DNA of 64,000 nucleotides from Wuchereria bancrofti (taxonomy: Eukaryota; Nematoda; Chromadorea; Rhabditida; Onchocercidae): NCBI GenBank assembly GCA_005281725.1, contig SSBO01000003.1:8434167-8498166 (forward strand). The letters are read 5' to 3'. Shown here piece after piece: positions 55,601-58,282 of the stretch. Both the position numbers and the translations under genes were made by a program. The stretch's first letter is position 1. The number at the start of each line of letters is the position of its first letter. The notes below the pieces were generated by a model that saw only the letters and a program-made list of their open reading frames with translations, did no database searches and had not been told where the DNA came from.

Positions 55601-58282
55601 ATTAATACTTAAAAAATATTCAAAAAGTTATTTTTAATCAAAATTTTATCTGCAAAAAATAAATTTGAAAAGAAATTGCTAATAGTGGAAAATAGATGTA
55701 ATTTCATCTTTTATTATGCAAATTGAAATAATTACAAAAAATTAATGCTTATTTATTATTTCAAACTTTATCCTTTCATAATAATGCAAAATAAATAAAA
55801 TTATTGCTTATCACAATAATGAATAATGAATAATTTCATTTTTTATCATAAAAACCAAATAATACTATCGTAATAATGAAAAATATTTAATCTTTTATCA
55901 AATTAATAGAGAATGGGTGATTTTATCGTAATAATGGAAAAAAAAAAACAAACTGATAAAATCATTCATTCATATAATTTTATCAGTTTATCACAATTTG
56001 TTGTATGTTTTTAGGGATAAAAGTAAATGAATTATTAATCAGTAAAAATGAATTGTTTTTTTAGAAATGAATTATTAATCCTCAATTCAAGTTAAACTAC
56101 CATGATAATGATTTGATAAGATAAAATTTTAGTCGTCAAAATATTTCGACGGAAAATAATTTTTTCGTTTTAGCATAGCTAATCAATGAAATGAATGAGT
56201 GAAAATACTAACCGGAATTCCTGATCAGAGCATTCATCCGTATCCTCTTCATCTTTCTCATCAATTCCATTACTATTCTGGTTGCTATGTGATGTTTCAT
56301 TTGTTTCATGTCTTATTTCTGCTCTACCATACGTAATTCCGGAATGGTAATTTTCATGTTTTGCTTCATTATGCCGGAATGAATTGCTAGCATCGCTATC
56401 ATATGATGAATCACCATTTATTGCTGTTGCTGATAAGCTTTCCGATTCATAATTTGATCCATGATTAAGCATATTTTCGTCATTTAATGATAATTCTTGC
56501 AAACTATTCGTTCTGTCGTGTTCTATTCCGGTAATGCGACCGGTTAACTCTTTAAATTGACGATTTTCAGACGGGTCATAGCTCAAAATATCATTACGTC
56601 TATTGTGATAATTTTCATTTCTGTCATTATCATCAATAGTATTGCTCATATAACTGTAACCGTTTCGCTTATCATTTCCATTTTCTTTATCAGCATTATG
56701 ACCACTGATAGTTTTACCATGATTATGCCTGATCTTATCATTAGCAGTTCCACCATTATCTTGTCCTGTTTTATGATAGTCAGAAGAAAAATATCGATTA
56801 TCACTTCCAGGCTTATTGTGAAATTTTTCGTCATTATGATTAGTTTTTGATTGATAAATATTTTGATTTCGACCATTATCAGTTGACGAGGAAATATTTC
56901 GGTTGTTTATATGAGATTTTCGATTGTACAAGTTTTCATCCTGAATAGCTTAAGTAGCATTTTTTCTTGCTTAATATATATTTTATTATCACCGTTAATT
57001 TCAAACCTATTCAATAAGAATAACTCATAATAGTTTTAATATTTAAAAAAAAAAAAAAACAAATTTCTTGCTTACAATTTCTGGATAAATTACTTAAAAT
57101 ATGATATAAAAAAAGAAAAAGATAAGTAATTACTGATAAAGTAATCAAAATGATTGTATTTTATGAGGTGAAAATATAAATCTACGTACTTTTCAATAAG
57201 AAATCTTAAAAATTTTTGTTTTCATTCTATGATTTCTAATTTTAATGAATTATTTAAGAATGGTATATATTTTATTTCAGTGATATAAAAAAATGCAAAA
57301 AAAAAAGAAAATGCAATACTCAAACAAAAAGTGTGTTAATTGAAATACCTGATTTCCGGTAACTTTTTCAAATTTATCATTAATTTTAGCATTAGTAGCA
57401 CTTGTCGATCCGAAATAAGCTTGTTGAGCAGCAATGAAATATTCTAAACGAATTTTAATAATTATCACAAATGATTTATTTTTGTATCTTACCATTCCTA
57501 AATTCAAATTATTACTTTCAACTCTAAAATTTTGCAATTTTTAATCATATTTCAAACATAAGTTTGTTTCATTAGTTCATTGAAGAACGTACTTTTTTAG
57601 AAATTAAAAAGTTATCATTAAAAAATTTTTTTTTAGAAAAAAAGCAAAAAAGATACGGAAATTTTTAATCAAACAATAAAAAATTCTTAGACACGTAAAT
57701 TTTTTAAAATTGTTGCAAAAAAAAATTATTACAAAAAGAAGAAACTAAAATTAAGAAGAAAATGAAATTATCGAAAAATATACAATGATAAAAATATAAA
57801 AAATTTATAGTTAAAATAATTATTTAACTGCTAATACATTAATGAATCTCTTTTTTTTTCAACTGAAATTTAAAAAAATGATTTTATCACTATTCTTATC
57901 TCTTTTTTTTTATTTCATTTGTCATTAATTTTTTTTTTTTTTTTAATATTATATTAATTTTTTTTCTAAGCAATATACTTTAGACAATATTTATTTATAC
58001 GATATAGTTTATAAAATTTATGCAATACTAGTGTTTTATTTCCTTTTTTTCTTTGTTTCATTTATTTCTCTTGACATTATTTTTTTTTTCTAAATGTCAC
58101 TGCAAAATTAATATTAAAATTTCAAAAAATAAAATTAAAAAACAAACCACATTTCATTTCATCACTACCATCAGAACAGTCATAATGTCGATTACACACT
58201 TTTTCACGTGGAATACATTCACCAGAATCACAACTGTAATAATTTGTACCACAATTTCCTTTTACCGATCGTTTTTCACCAC
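1..58282 (-). CDS. unc-52: Perlecan (UNC-52-like basement-membrane proteoglycan), partial, about 45 exons
   Basis: Perlecan is a secreted basement-membrane proteoglycan; in C. elegans UNC-52 anchors muscle dense bodies to the matrix under the hypodermis. The translated exons show its modules in family order: LDLa repeats, Ig, three LDLa, Ig, laminin EGF/laminin IV region, then a long Ig array. Stretches such as [27 protein letters not shown] and [19 protein letters not shown] are nearly identical to C. elegans UNC-52 as I remember it. All exon phases are mutually compatible when read right to left. Two alternative 5' ends (upstream LDLa block or signal-peptide exon at 38.6 kb) and an alternative 3' terminal exon (19.5 kb) are visible, recalling the isoform classes of the worm gene. 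Domain V (laminin G/EGF) and the true C-terminus lie left of the window. The start of the long N-terminal form was not located. Orthology is very secure; individual exon borders are mostly secure. Confidence 0.95.
165..262 (-). CDS. unc-52: unc-52 exon: second half of an Ig domain
   Basis: The 98-nt exon (phase 2 in, phase 1 out) encodes [18 protein letters not shown] with the second Cys and [13 protein letters not shown]. Donor GTTAGT; acceptor ATTTAG. Confidence 0.92.
477..618 (-). CDS. unc-52: unc-52 exon: first half of an Ig domain
   Basis: The 142-nt exon (phase 1 in, phase 2 out) encodes [18 protein letters not shown] with the first Cys, [18 protein letters not shown] with the Trp, and ends TGNKLM (or I, across the splice). 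Donor GTAAGC; acceptor ATTTTAG. Confidence 0.92.
1423..1638 (-). CDS. unc-52: unc-52 exon: part of an Ig domain
   Basis: The 216-nt exon is phase 1 at both ends. It encodes [18 protein letters not shown] with the Trp and [16 protein letters not shown] with the second Cys, ending [12 protein letters not shown]. The acceptor is doubled (TTTAGATTTAG), so a 6-nt shorter form starting at 1,632 keeps the frame. The in-phase donor GTCTGA is weak. The half of the domain with the first Cys was not found between this exon and the previous one. Confidence 0.78.
2471..2668 (-). CDS. unc-52: unc-52 exon: second half of an Ig domain lacking the usual second Cys
   Basis: The 198-nt exon is phase 1 at both ends. 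It encodes [17 protein letters not shown] with the core Trp, then [18 protein letters not shown]. At the position two after the conserved Tyr, where Ig domains carry Cys, there is Val. It ends SKPIYLLV. The donor is GTAACA, the acceptor TTTGCAG. Confidence 0.82.
3219..3594. repeat. Tandem repeat, three units of about 123 bp
   Basis: Three near-identical units start with GAATGTTACTAA at 3,219, 3,348 and 3,471. Each contains the inverted pair ATAGTTTAAA ... TTTAAACTAT able to form a hairpin. It lies in the intron 2,669-4,096, which otherwise shows nothing. Confidence 0.9.
4097..4280 (-). CDS. unc-52: unc-52 exon: end of one Ig and start of the next, probable GC donor
   Basis: Starts in phase 0 with [18 protein letters not shown] (second Cys of one Ig) and continues [25 protein letters not shown] (first Cys of the next). 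The obvious GT donor four bases further on (position 4,092) leaves phase 2, which does not match the only acceptor of the next exon (phase 1). Ending instead at AAG|GCAGGT gives phase 1 and a normal Cys-to-Trp spacing. I therefore call a GC-AG intron; a one-base sequence error is the alternative. Confidence 0.75.
4998..5361. repeat. Exact 176-bp direct duplication flanking the N gap
   Basis: Positions 4,998-5,173 and 5,186-5,361 are the same sequence (starting GAGAGTTGTAAATACA), separated only by the N run. An unmerged overlap is the likeliest cause. Confidence 0.9.
5174..5185. other. Assembly gap (12 N)
   Basis: Twelve undetermined bases in a perlecan intron. The 176 bases after the gap repeat exactly the 176 bases before it, so the gap probably joins two copies of one contig end. 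A single further N is at position 60,373. Confidence 0.95.
5368..5570 (-). CDS. unc-52: unc-52 exon: first half of an Ig domain
   Basis: The 203-nt exon (phase 1 in, phase 0 out) encodes [48 protein letters not shown] and ends LHLPKFK. The donor is GTAAGG. The intron to its left contains the sequence gap and the duplicated flank. Confidence 0.9.
5650..6400. mobile_element. GC-rich intronic insertion, probable mobile-element remnant
   Basis: In an otherwise very AT-rich intron, about 700 bp are rich in CG and GG dinucleotides (for example TCGGGTCGACGGGGTGGGGG). A 22-bp segment beginning GGTTTAATTACCCAAG is repeated at 5,952 and 6,073, and a diverged TAGACRGATAATC motif occurs near 5,908 and 6,345. 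A plus-strand frame of 90 codons (6,033-6,305) is Lys/Arg-rich and matches nothing I recognise. It could be an LTR with the start of an internal region, or another non-autonomous element. Family and exact borders are unknown. Confidence 0.5.
6605..7050. repeat. Degenerate intronic minisatellite
   Basis: About a dozen diverged units of roughly 35-40 bp with the core CACGTACGTGATACACG followed by CAAATGTT and TCTGATATTT. Many units contain the palindrome ACGTACGT or ACGTGATAC. It lies next to the GC-rich insertion, in the same intron. Confidence 0.75.
7176..7339 (-). CDS. unc-52: unc-52 exon: second half of an Ig domain
   Basis: The 164-nt exon (phase 2 in, phase 1 out) begins [16 protein letters not shown] and ends the Ig with [18 protein letters not shown] and KDIYIEG. 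The canonical second Cys is present. Donor GTAATG; acceptor TTTGCAG. Confidence 0.92.
7527..7917 (-). CDS. unc-52: unc-52 exon: one Ig domain plus first half of the next
   Basis: The 391-nt exon is phase 1 in, phase 2 out. The first Ig has [18 protein letters not shown] and [16 protein letters not shown]; the second starts [36 protein letters not shown] and is cut just after the Trp. Donor GTAAGA. Confidence 0.94.
8212..8490 (-). CDS. unc-52: unc-52 exon: one Ig domain
   Basis: The 279-nt exon is phase 1 at both ends. It encodes [36 protein letters not shown] and [18 protein letters not shown], ending VRLHVSE. Both Cys and the Trp are present. Donor GTATAT; acceptor TATAG. Confidence 0.93.
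9151..9675 (-). CDS. unc-52: unc-52 exon: Ig domain with long polyQ/Asn/Asp linker
   Basis: The 525-nt exon is phase 1 at both ends (donor GTAACT). The Ig part has [18 protein letters not shown] and [16 protein letters not shown], ending VILTVEDVG. It then runs on for about 85 residues of acidic and polar low complexity: [14 protein letters not shown], a run of eight Gln broken once at the DNA level by CAG, six Asn in a row, and ends IVEYG. The tail is encoded by near-pure trinucleotide tracts, so its length may vary between individuals. Plus-strand open frames here are antisense shadows. Confidence 0.9.
10329..10610 (-). CDS. unc-52: unc-52 exon: one Ig domain
   Basis: The 282-nt exon is phase 1 at both ends. 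It begins [18 protein letters not shown] and has [18 protein letters not shown] and [15 protein letters not shown]. Donor GTATGT follows INVRQ. A second GTAAGA inside the last codons would be out of phase and is probably not used. Confidence 0.91.
10611..11893 (-). other. 1.3-kb intron, A/T-rich
   Basis: Two related stretches (about 11,335-11,480 and 11,635-11,780) share AACTAATTTTGCATGCARAT, TTAGCTTA and AATTGTTGGAAAATATTAA-like phrases, so part of the intron looks duplicated at a distance of about 300 bp. No exon is seen. Confidence 0.6.
11894..12250 (-). CDS. unc-52: unc-52 exon: one Ig domain
   Basis: The 357-nt exon is phase 1 at both ends. It begins [18 protein letters not shown], then the Ig with [18 protein letters not shown] and [16 protein letters not shown], ending [14 protein letters not shown]. 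The in-phase donor is GTAATC. The N-terminal extension and C-terminal basic tail make it longer than its neighbours. Confidence 0.9.
12470..12575. repeat. Short tandem repeat, about four 30-bp units
   Basis: Diverged units with the core GATAAGCATTAATTGTAACG lie in the intron between the exons at 12.25 and 12.88 kb. Nothing else is visible there. Confidence 0.7.
12881..13153 (-). CDS. unc-52: unc-52 exon: one Ig domain
   Basis: The 273-nt exon is phase 1 at both ends. It encodes [36 protein letters not shown] and [18 protein letters not shown], ending ARLDVQR. It is very similar to its two neighbours on the right. Donor GTAAGT; acceptor TTTGCAG. Confidence 0.94.
13489..13767 (-). CDS. unc-52: unc-52 exon: one Ig domain
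   Basis: The 279-nt exon is phase 1 at both ends and encodes [36 protein letters not shown] and [18 protein letters not shown], ending RLIVKPG. Both Ig cysteines and the Trp are intact. Donor GTAAGT. Confidence 0.94.
14070..14290. repeat. Three diverged tandem units of about 70 bp
   Basis: Units share AAGATTAATATCAATTA, TACAAGAATTA and AGTTTAAAAA in the same order and lie in the intron 13,768-14,522. Confidence 0.7.
14523..14804 (-). CDS. unc-52: unc-52 exon: one Ig domain
   Basis: The 282-nt exon is phase 1 at both ends. [18 protein letters not shown] leads into [18 protein letters not shown] (an extra Cys before the Trp) and [16 protein letters not shown], ending ARLIVQK. It is the first of a run of whole-domain phase 1-1 exons sharing the RCWVPG motif, evidently derived from one another by tandem exon duplication. 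Donor GTAAGT. Confidence 0.93.
15240..16010. repeat. Split minisatellite flanking a GC-richer segment in a perlecan intron
   Basis: Units with the core AATGCTAATGTCGAGATGTG occur once near 15,282 and then about six times from 15,786 to 15,990 in diverged form. Between them (15,300-15,770) is a segment of more even base composition with no convincing coding frame. The arrangement may be a non-autonomous element with repeat ends. Confidence 0.6.
16178..16376 (-). CDS. unc-52: unc-52 exon: second half of the first domain-IV Ig
   Basis: The 199-nt exon (phase 0 in, phase 1 out) encodes [18 protein letters not shown] with the core Trp and [17 protein letters not shown] with the second Cys, then VEAKPRIPG. 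Donor GTTCGA; acceptor TTTAAG. Confidence 0.92.
16845..16945 (-). CDS. unc-52: unc-52 exon: first half of the first domain-IV Ig
   Basis: The 101-nt exon (phase 1 in, phase 0 out) encodes [18 protein letters not shown] and [15 protein letters not shown], giving the A-B strands and first Cys of an Ig domain. Acceptor TTTCAG; donor GTATCA. The second half is in the next exon. Confidence 0.9.
16946..19533 (-). other. 2.6-kb intron between the laminin-like region and the Ig array
   Basis: No exon-like patch was seen. The DNA is A/T rich; two related segments near 17.27-17.40 and 17.58-17.69 kb look like a diverged duplication. In the short isoform this is downstream flank; in longer isoforms it is spliced out. 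Confidence 0.6.
19526..19531 (-). terminator. Candidate poly(A) signal of the short isoform
   Basis: AATAAA on the minus strand lies two bases after the TAA of the exon above, so the 3' UTR would be only a few tens of bases. Such a motif is cheap in AT-rich DNA, but the position fits an alternative transcript end in front of a 2.6-kb intron. Confidence 0.45.
19534..19741 (-). CDS. unc-52: unc-52 short-isoform terminal exon (stop, basic tail); also internal exon of longer isoforms
   Basis: Read through, this exon encodes [40 protein letters not shown], then a very basic tail ([19 protein letters not shown], then YYLLRKSYY) and TAA. AATAAA follows two bases later. This would end a perlecan made only of the N-terminal and laminin-like regions, matching the short UNC-52 class known in C. 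elegans, which stops after domain III. To continue into the Ig array, a phase-1 donor inside the exon is needed. Two are present: AAG|GTGATC (exon then starts at 19,626) and GATC|GTAAAC (19,620). Either joins the phase-1 acceptor at 16,945. Which is used cannot be decided here. Confidence 0.85.
20102..20188 (-). CDS. unc-52: unc-52 exon: laminin-type EGF repeat, part
   Basis: The 87-nt exon is phase 2 at both ends. It encodes [18 protein letters not shown] and [11 protein letters not shown]; the repeat closes with the Cys at the start of the next exon. Donor GTAAGT; acceptor TTTCAG. Confidence 0.92.
20302..20408 (-). CDS. unc-52: unc-52 exon: laminin-type EGF repeat
   Basis: The 107-nt exon (phase 0 in, phase 2 out) encodes [18 protein letters not shown] and [18 protein letters not shown], another canonical laminin EGF repeat. 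Donor GTAAGT; acceptor TTTTTAG. Confidence 0.94.
20791..20976 (-). CDS. unc-52: unc-52 exon: laminin-type EGF repeat
   Basis: The 186-nt exon, phase 0 at both ends, encodes [36 protein letters not shown] and [18 protein letters not shown]. [13 protein letters not shown] and GFxGDAxxGTPxDC are classical laminin EGF signatures. The donor is GTTAGT. Confidence 0.94.
21371..21514 (-). CDS. unc-52: unc-52 exon: laminin-type EGF repeat after laminin IV 2
   Basis: The 144-nt exon, phase 0 at both ends, encodes [18 protein letters not shown] and [16 protein letters not shown]. The ECHGHASQC motif is typical of laminin EGF repeats in laminins and perlecan. The donor is GTTTGT. Confidence 0.93.
21716..22090. 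repeat. Diverged direct duplication of about 200 bp in an intron
   Basis: The segment running through TGCAATAAATTAAAAATTG and TAGCATATTTAATTT at 21.72-21.90 kb recurs at 21.93-22.08 kb in the same order with differences. It fills most of the intron 21,515-22,130. Confidence 0.75.
22131..22397 (-). CDS. unc-52: unc-52 exon: laminin IV domain 2, part 2
   Basis: The 267-nt exon is phase 0 at both ends. It encodes [54 protein letters not shown] and the domain end [17 protein letters not shown]. Three exons of domain 1 correspond to this one. Donor GTAAGC. Confidence 0.92.
22938..23136 (-). CDS. unc-52: unc-52 exon: laminin IV domain 2, part 1
   Basis: The 199-nt exon (phase 2 in, phase 0 out) includes [19 protein letters not shown], the diagnostic laminin IV motif, and [19 protein letters not shown]. 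In domain 1 the same stretch is split over two exons. Donor GTATTT. Confidence 0.92.
23657..24035 (-). CDS. unc-52: unc-52 exon: laminin-type EGF repeats and start of laminin IV domain 2
   Basis: The 379-nt exon (phase 1 in, phase 2 out) begins [17 protein letters not shown], continues through Cys-rich repeats ([44 protein letters not shown]) and ends in [16 protein letters not shown], the lead into the second laminin IV domain. Spacing fits two laminin EGF units. Confidence 0.92.
24340..24428 (-). CDS. unc-52: unc-52 exon: end of laminin IV domain 1 and EGF entry
   Basis: The 89-nt exon (phase 2 in, phase 1 out) encodes [18 protein letters not shown] and [14 protein letters not shown]-x-C-x-C-P-P-G is the junction from a laminin IV domain back into a laminin EGF repeat. 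The split Gly codon is completed in the next exon. The donor is GTTTTT. Confidence 0.9.
24609..24727 (-). CDS. unc-52: unc-52 exon: laminin IV domain 1, part 4
   Basis: The 119-nt exon (phase 0 in, phase 2 out) encodes [18 protein letters not shown] and [16 protein letters not shown]. The R-x-x-x-M-x-x-L-x-x-L/I-D-x-x-L/M-I-R pattern is typical of the C-terminal half of laminin IV domains and recurs at 22.2 kb ([18 protein letters not shown]). The donor is GTTTTA. Confidence 0.9.
24860..25140. repeat. GAT/AAT-type trinucleotide-like low-complexity tract
   Basis: About 280 bp of imperfect GAT, AAT and GGT triplets (GATAATGACGATAATGG and similar) in the intron 24,728-25,381. Frames through it are Asp/Asn-rich on one strand and Ile/Ser-rich on the other; I see no splice context that would make it coding. 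Confidence 0.7.
25382..25471 (-). CDS. unc-52: unc-52 exon: laminin IV domain 1, part 3
   Basis: The 90-nt exon, phase 0 at both ends, encodes [16 protein letters not shown] and [10 protein letters not shown]. It aligns by position with the [13 protein letters not shown] segment of the second laminin IV domain at 22.4 kb. Donor GTATGT; acceptor ATTTTAG. Confidence 0.88.
25950..26036 (-). CDS. unc-52: unc-52 exon: laminin IV domain 1, part 2
   Basis: The 87-nt exon, phase 0 at both ends, begins [18 protein letters not shown]. The YGG-L-x-F/Y pattern directly follows FLGN in laminin IV domains. The acceptor is TTTGCAG; the donor is GTTAGT. Confidence 0.9.
26318..26485 (-). CDS. unc-52: unc-52 exon: laminin IV domain 1, part 1
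   Basis: The 168-nt exon is phase 0 at both ends. It begins [16 protein letters not shown] and reaches [13 protein letters not shown], the characteristic W-x-P-x-x-F-L-G-N/D motif at the beginning of laminin IV (type A) domains. The donor is the weak GTTTTT. Confidence 0.9.
26486..28418 (-). other. 1.9-kb intron in the laminin region
   Basis: A/T-rich. The only splice-like pair noticed is the 12-nt candidate microexon at 27,603-27,614. Confidence 0.6.
27603..27614 (-). CDS. unc-52: Candidate 12-nt optional microexon (NLGC)
   Basis: Within the 1.9-kb intron, CTTCAG is followed 12 nt later by GTAAGT, both good consensus sites. The 12 nt are in frame (phase 0 on both sides) and would insert Asn-Leu-Gly-Cys between WYRTK and DKLILNGD at the start of the laminin IV domain. 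Inclusion would add an unpaired Cys. It may equally be a chance pair of sites, since the flanking exons join in frame without it. Confidence 0.3.
28419..28559 (-). CDS. unc-52: unc-52 exon: laminin-type EGF repeat
   Basis: The 141-nt exon is phase 0 at both ends. It encodes a laminin-EGF-like stretch ([29 protein letters not shown]) ending SSSWYRTK. The CFCFGVT...C motif is the usual entry into a laminin IV domain, which follows in the next exons. Confidence 0.9.
28805..28982 (-). CDS. unc-52: unc-52 exon: second half of Ig 2 and start of laminin-EGF region
   Basis: The 178-nt exon (phase 2 in, phase 0 out) encodes [18 protein letters not shown] with the second Ig Cys, then [12 protein letters not shown], a linker, and HTGRCQCK opening the first laminin-type EGF repeat. 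Donor GTTAGC; acceptor TTTTTAG. Confidence 0.92.
28983..30496 (-). other. 1.5-kb intron splitting Ig domain 2
   Basis: Homopolymer-rich DNA with no exon seen. Open frames here on either strand are rich in Phe and Lys and have no splice context. Confidence 0.6.
30497..30705 (-). CDS. unc-52: unc-52 exon: end of LDLa and first half of Ig domain 2
   Basis: The 209-nt exon (phase 0 in, phase 2 out) begins [15 protein letters not shown], which completes the third LDLa, then enters the Ig domain that precedes the laminin region: [14 protein letters not shown] with the first Cys, [15 protein letters not shown] with the core Trp and an extra Cys pair. This block is almost unchanged in C. elegans. 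Donor GTATGT. Confidence 0.94.
31085..31690. repeat. Intronic minisatellite, about 600 bp
   Basis: Many diverged units built from GAATCATCACGTCACA and GAATAATCACGTCATA with AATATCGCA linkers, period about 20/40 bp. It begins some 80 bp after the end of the low-complexity tract and ends about 100 bp before the LDLa exon at 31.79 kb. Confidence 0.85.
31791..32039 (-). CDS. unc-52: unc-52 exon: end of one LDLa module and two further LDLa modules
   Basis: The 249-nt exon is phase 0 at both ends. After the closing Cys of the previous module it encodes [13 protein letters not shown] ... [11 protein letters not shown] and [14 protein letters not shown] ... DCQDGSDE, whose last Cys falls in the following exon. 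The [12 protein letters not shown] block is a strong UNC-52 signature. The donor is the weak GTTTTC. Confidence 0.94.
32041..32480. repeat. Diverged tandem repeat, four to five units of about 110 bp
   Basis: Units share TATAATTTGAAACATTTTAT, then AATTAATTTTATT and AACATAAATTTATCAATT. The array starts exactly at the acceptor of the LDLa exon ending at 32,039, so the acceptor region itself appears to have been duplicated into the intron. Confidence 0.75.
32832..32974 (-). CDS. unc-52: unc-52 exon: LDLa module (first of the conserved three)
   Basis: The 143-nt exon is phase 1 in, phase 0 out. It starts [14 protein letters not shown] and encodes most of an LDLa module: [24 protein letters not shown]. 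The closing Cys is the first codon pair of the next exon (NC). It is nearly identical to the C. elegans sequence I remember ([20 protein letters not shown]). Confidence 0.93.
32975..36557 (-). other. 3.6-kb intron before the conserved LDLa exons
   Basis: A/T-rich DNA without a recognisable exon. Short open frames near 33.75 and 34.2-34.5 kb on either strand are homopolymer-driven and lack splice-flanked, Cys- or Trp-bearing content. Confidence 0.6.
36558..36827 (-). CDS. unc-52: unc-52 exon: Ig domain 1
   Basis: The 270-nt exon is phase 1 at both ends, so the domain is a skippable cassette. It begins [16 protein letters not shown] and encodes a full I-set Ig: first Cys in FNCRARTSD, Trp in VRWTRY, and [10 protein letters not shown] with the second Cys. 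C. elegans UNC-52 has the same VQIT...ECRARTSD pattern at its N-terminus. Donor GTAAGT; acceptor TTTTTAG. Confidence 0.93.
36828..37200. repeat. Tandem triplication, period 137-138 bp, abutting the Ig1 acceptor
   Basis: The segment beginning TATCCATACTAACGACTATT occurs at 36,839, 36,976 and 37,114 and is nearly identical in all copies. The array begins immediately upstream of the acceptor of the Ig1 exon, including its oligo-T tract on the sense strand. Confidence 0.9.
37848..37877 (-). CDS. unc-52: unc-52 30-nt microexon
   Basis: This small exon lies between a TTTCAG acceptor and a GTTAGT donor and is phase 1 at both ends. It encodes about ten residues, QNVDDYYSP after the split Tyr codon. 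The acidic/Tyr composition and position match the region after the signal peptide in C. elegans UNC-52. It can receive either the 38.6-kb signal-peptide exon or the 52.4-kb LDLa exon, and it could be skipped without a frame change. Confidence 0.7.
38559..38673 (-). CDS. unc-52: unc-52 alternative first exon: signal peptide
   Basis: The ATG at 38,673 opens a frame [12 protein letters not shown], then a hydrophobic core [11 protein letters not shown], then an AxA-type cleavage context TVKA followed by WNKWSYNK. The exon ends in phase 1 at a GTAAGT donor. Basic n-region, Leu-rich core and cleavage motif make a textbook secretory signal. The next exon (30 nt at 37.85 kb) gives [10 protein letters not shown], which resembles the YQDIDSDDD just after the signal peptide in C. 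elegans UNC-52 as I recall it. This exon is therefore the conserved start of the standard form, distinct from the upstream LDLa block. Confidence 0.85.
38674..39200 (-). promoter_or_regulatory. Inferred internal promoter / 5' UTR region for the signal-peptide isoform
   Basis: A first exon with its own start codon and signal peptide lies just downstream, so transcription must begin here or further upstream. A TACAG sits 2 nt before the ATG and could serve as a trans-splice acceptor, but the preceding tract is not pyrimidine-rich. No TATA-type element is convincing in such AT-rich DNA. This is inference only. Confidence 0.3.
43243..43290. repeat. GA-rich microsatellite
   Basis: An imperfect (GA)n tract with A-rich interruptions in the long intron. 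Confidence 0.8.
44690..44930. repeat. Short direct repeats (AAAATCATGATTAAAA type)
   Basis: The pair ATCATGATTAAAACTAAAAA and AATAATCATAGGAAACGAGA recurs about three times with a period near 75 bp. Confidence 0.65.
45560..45745. repeat. CT-rich microsatellites
   Basis: Two (CT)n-type tracts at 45,565-45,605 and 45,695-45,742, which read as GA repeats on the gene's sense strand. Confidence 0.85.
46735..47030. repeat. CA-rich (ACACATACA) low-complexity block
   Basis: About 300 bp of imperfect CA/CATA repeats. Long open frames appear on both strands with His/Thr/Tyr or Val/Cys/Met composition and are repeat artefacts. Confidence 0.9.
49250..49620. repeat. GA-rich microsatellites
   Basis: GAGAGA tracts at about 49,300-49,350 and 49,555-49,615, separated by A/T-rich DNA. 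A similar shorter tract is at 51,365-51,400. Confidence 0.85.
52425..52638 (-). CDS. unc-52: unc-52 upstream exon: LDLa module 4
   Basis: The 214-nt exon (phase 0 in, phase 1 out) has a TTTCAG acceptor and a GTAAGT donor. It starts with an acidic stretch [16 protein letters not shown], then a complete LDLa module ([13 protein letters not shown] ... [11 protein letters not shown]) and a short tail [13 protein letters not shown]. Its donor phase equals that of the signal-peptide exon at 38.6 kb, so it can splice to the 30-nt exon at 37.85 kb or directly to the Ig1 exon. This links the upstream LDLa block to the perlecan body across 14.5 kb. Confidence 0.87.
52650..52990. repeat. Tandem repeat of 16-20-bp AATTATAGGAATTG-like units
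   Basis: At least a dozen imperfect units (AAATTATAAGAATTGCAT and variants) begin just upstream of the acceptor of LDLa exon 4 and extend 340 bp into the intron 52,639-53,566. Confidence 0.85.
53567..54906 (-). CDS. unc-52: unc-52 upstream exon: 446-residue Glu/Arg/Gln-rich charged domain
   Basis: This single 1,340-nt exon (phase 1 in, phase 0 out, GTAAGT donor) begins [17 protein letters not shown] and ends [11 protein letters not shown]. In between, nearly every residue is E, R, Q, K or H, with recurring LRQEQER and [12 protein letters not shown] units. A motif QEYYENE occurs twice about 119 residues apart, and a seven-residue RRLEEDx repeat occurs about four times. Such sequences usually form a long single alpha helix or coiled coil, as in trichohyalin or caldesmon. 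I know of no equivalent in C. elegans UNC-52. It lies between LDLa modules 3 and 4. Antisense open frames here are shadows. Confidence 0.85.
55186..55454 (-). CDS. unc-52: unc-52 upstream exon: LDLa modules 2 (rest) and 3
   Basis: The 269-nt exon (phase 2 in, phase 1 out, donor GTATGT) completes LDLa 2 ([18 protein letters not shown]) and, after an acidic linker of about 25 residues ([15 protein letters not shown]), encodes LDLa 3 ([13 protein letters not shown] ... [12 protein letters not shown]). Both retain the acidic Ca2+-binding DxxDGSDE-type signature. The closing Cys is followed by the phase-1 donor, exactly as in LDLa 1. Confidence 0.88.
56213..56940 (-). CDS. unc-52: unc-52 upstream exon: Asn/Asp/His/Ser-rich low-complexity segment plus start of LDLa 2
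   Basis: The 728-nt exon is phase 0 in, phase 2 out. It starts [13 protein letters not shown] after an ATTCAG acceptor and stays open for 242 codons to a GTTAGT donor. The protein is hydrophilic and rich in N, D, H, S, K and R, with no cysteine until the end, where DECSDQEF begins the second LDLa module. It is probably disordered, and I recognise no homologous domain. The long open frame in such AT-rich DNA and the matching phases on both sides argue that it is coding. Confidence 0.8.
57349..57443 (-). CDS. unc-52: unc-52 upstream exon: short linker EYF...GNQ, copy 1
   Basis: The 95-nt exon (phase 1 in, phase 0 out, donor GTATTT) encodes about 32 residues beginning [14 protein letters not shown] and ending KVTGNQ. 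It has no recognised domain. Its start and end match those of the giant charged exon at 53.6-54.9 kb ([11 protein letters not shown] ... DKGNQ) in sequence and in phase, which suggests an exon duplication. It lies directly after an LDLa exon, as does the other copy. Confidence 0.75.
58148..58282 (-). CDS. unc-52: unc-52 upstream exon: LDLa module 1 (long N-terminal form)
   Basis: The 135-nt exon is phase 1 at both ends. It encodes one LDL-receptor class A module: [13 protein letters not shown] followed by the calcium-binding signature DCSDGSDE and a closing Cys. The acceptor is AAATTTAG and the donor is GTTTGT. A basic GEKR stretch precedes the module. It must be joined to an earlier phase-1 exon with the start codon, which I could not identify. 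It splices in phase to the EYF exon at 57.4 kb. Confidence 0.85.
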
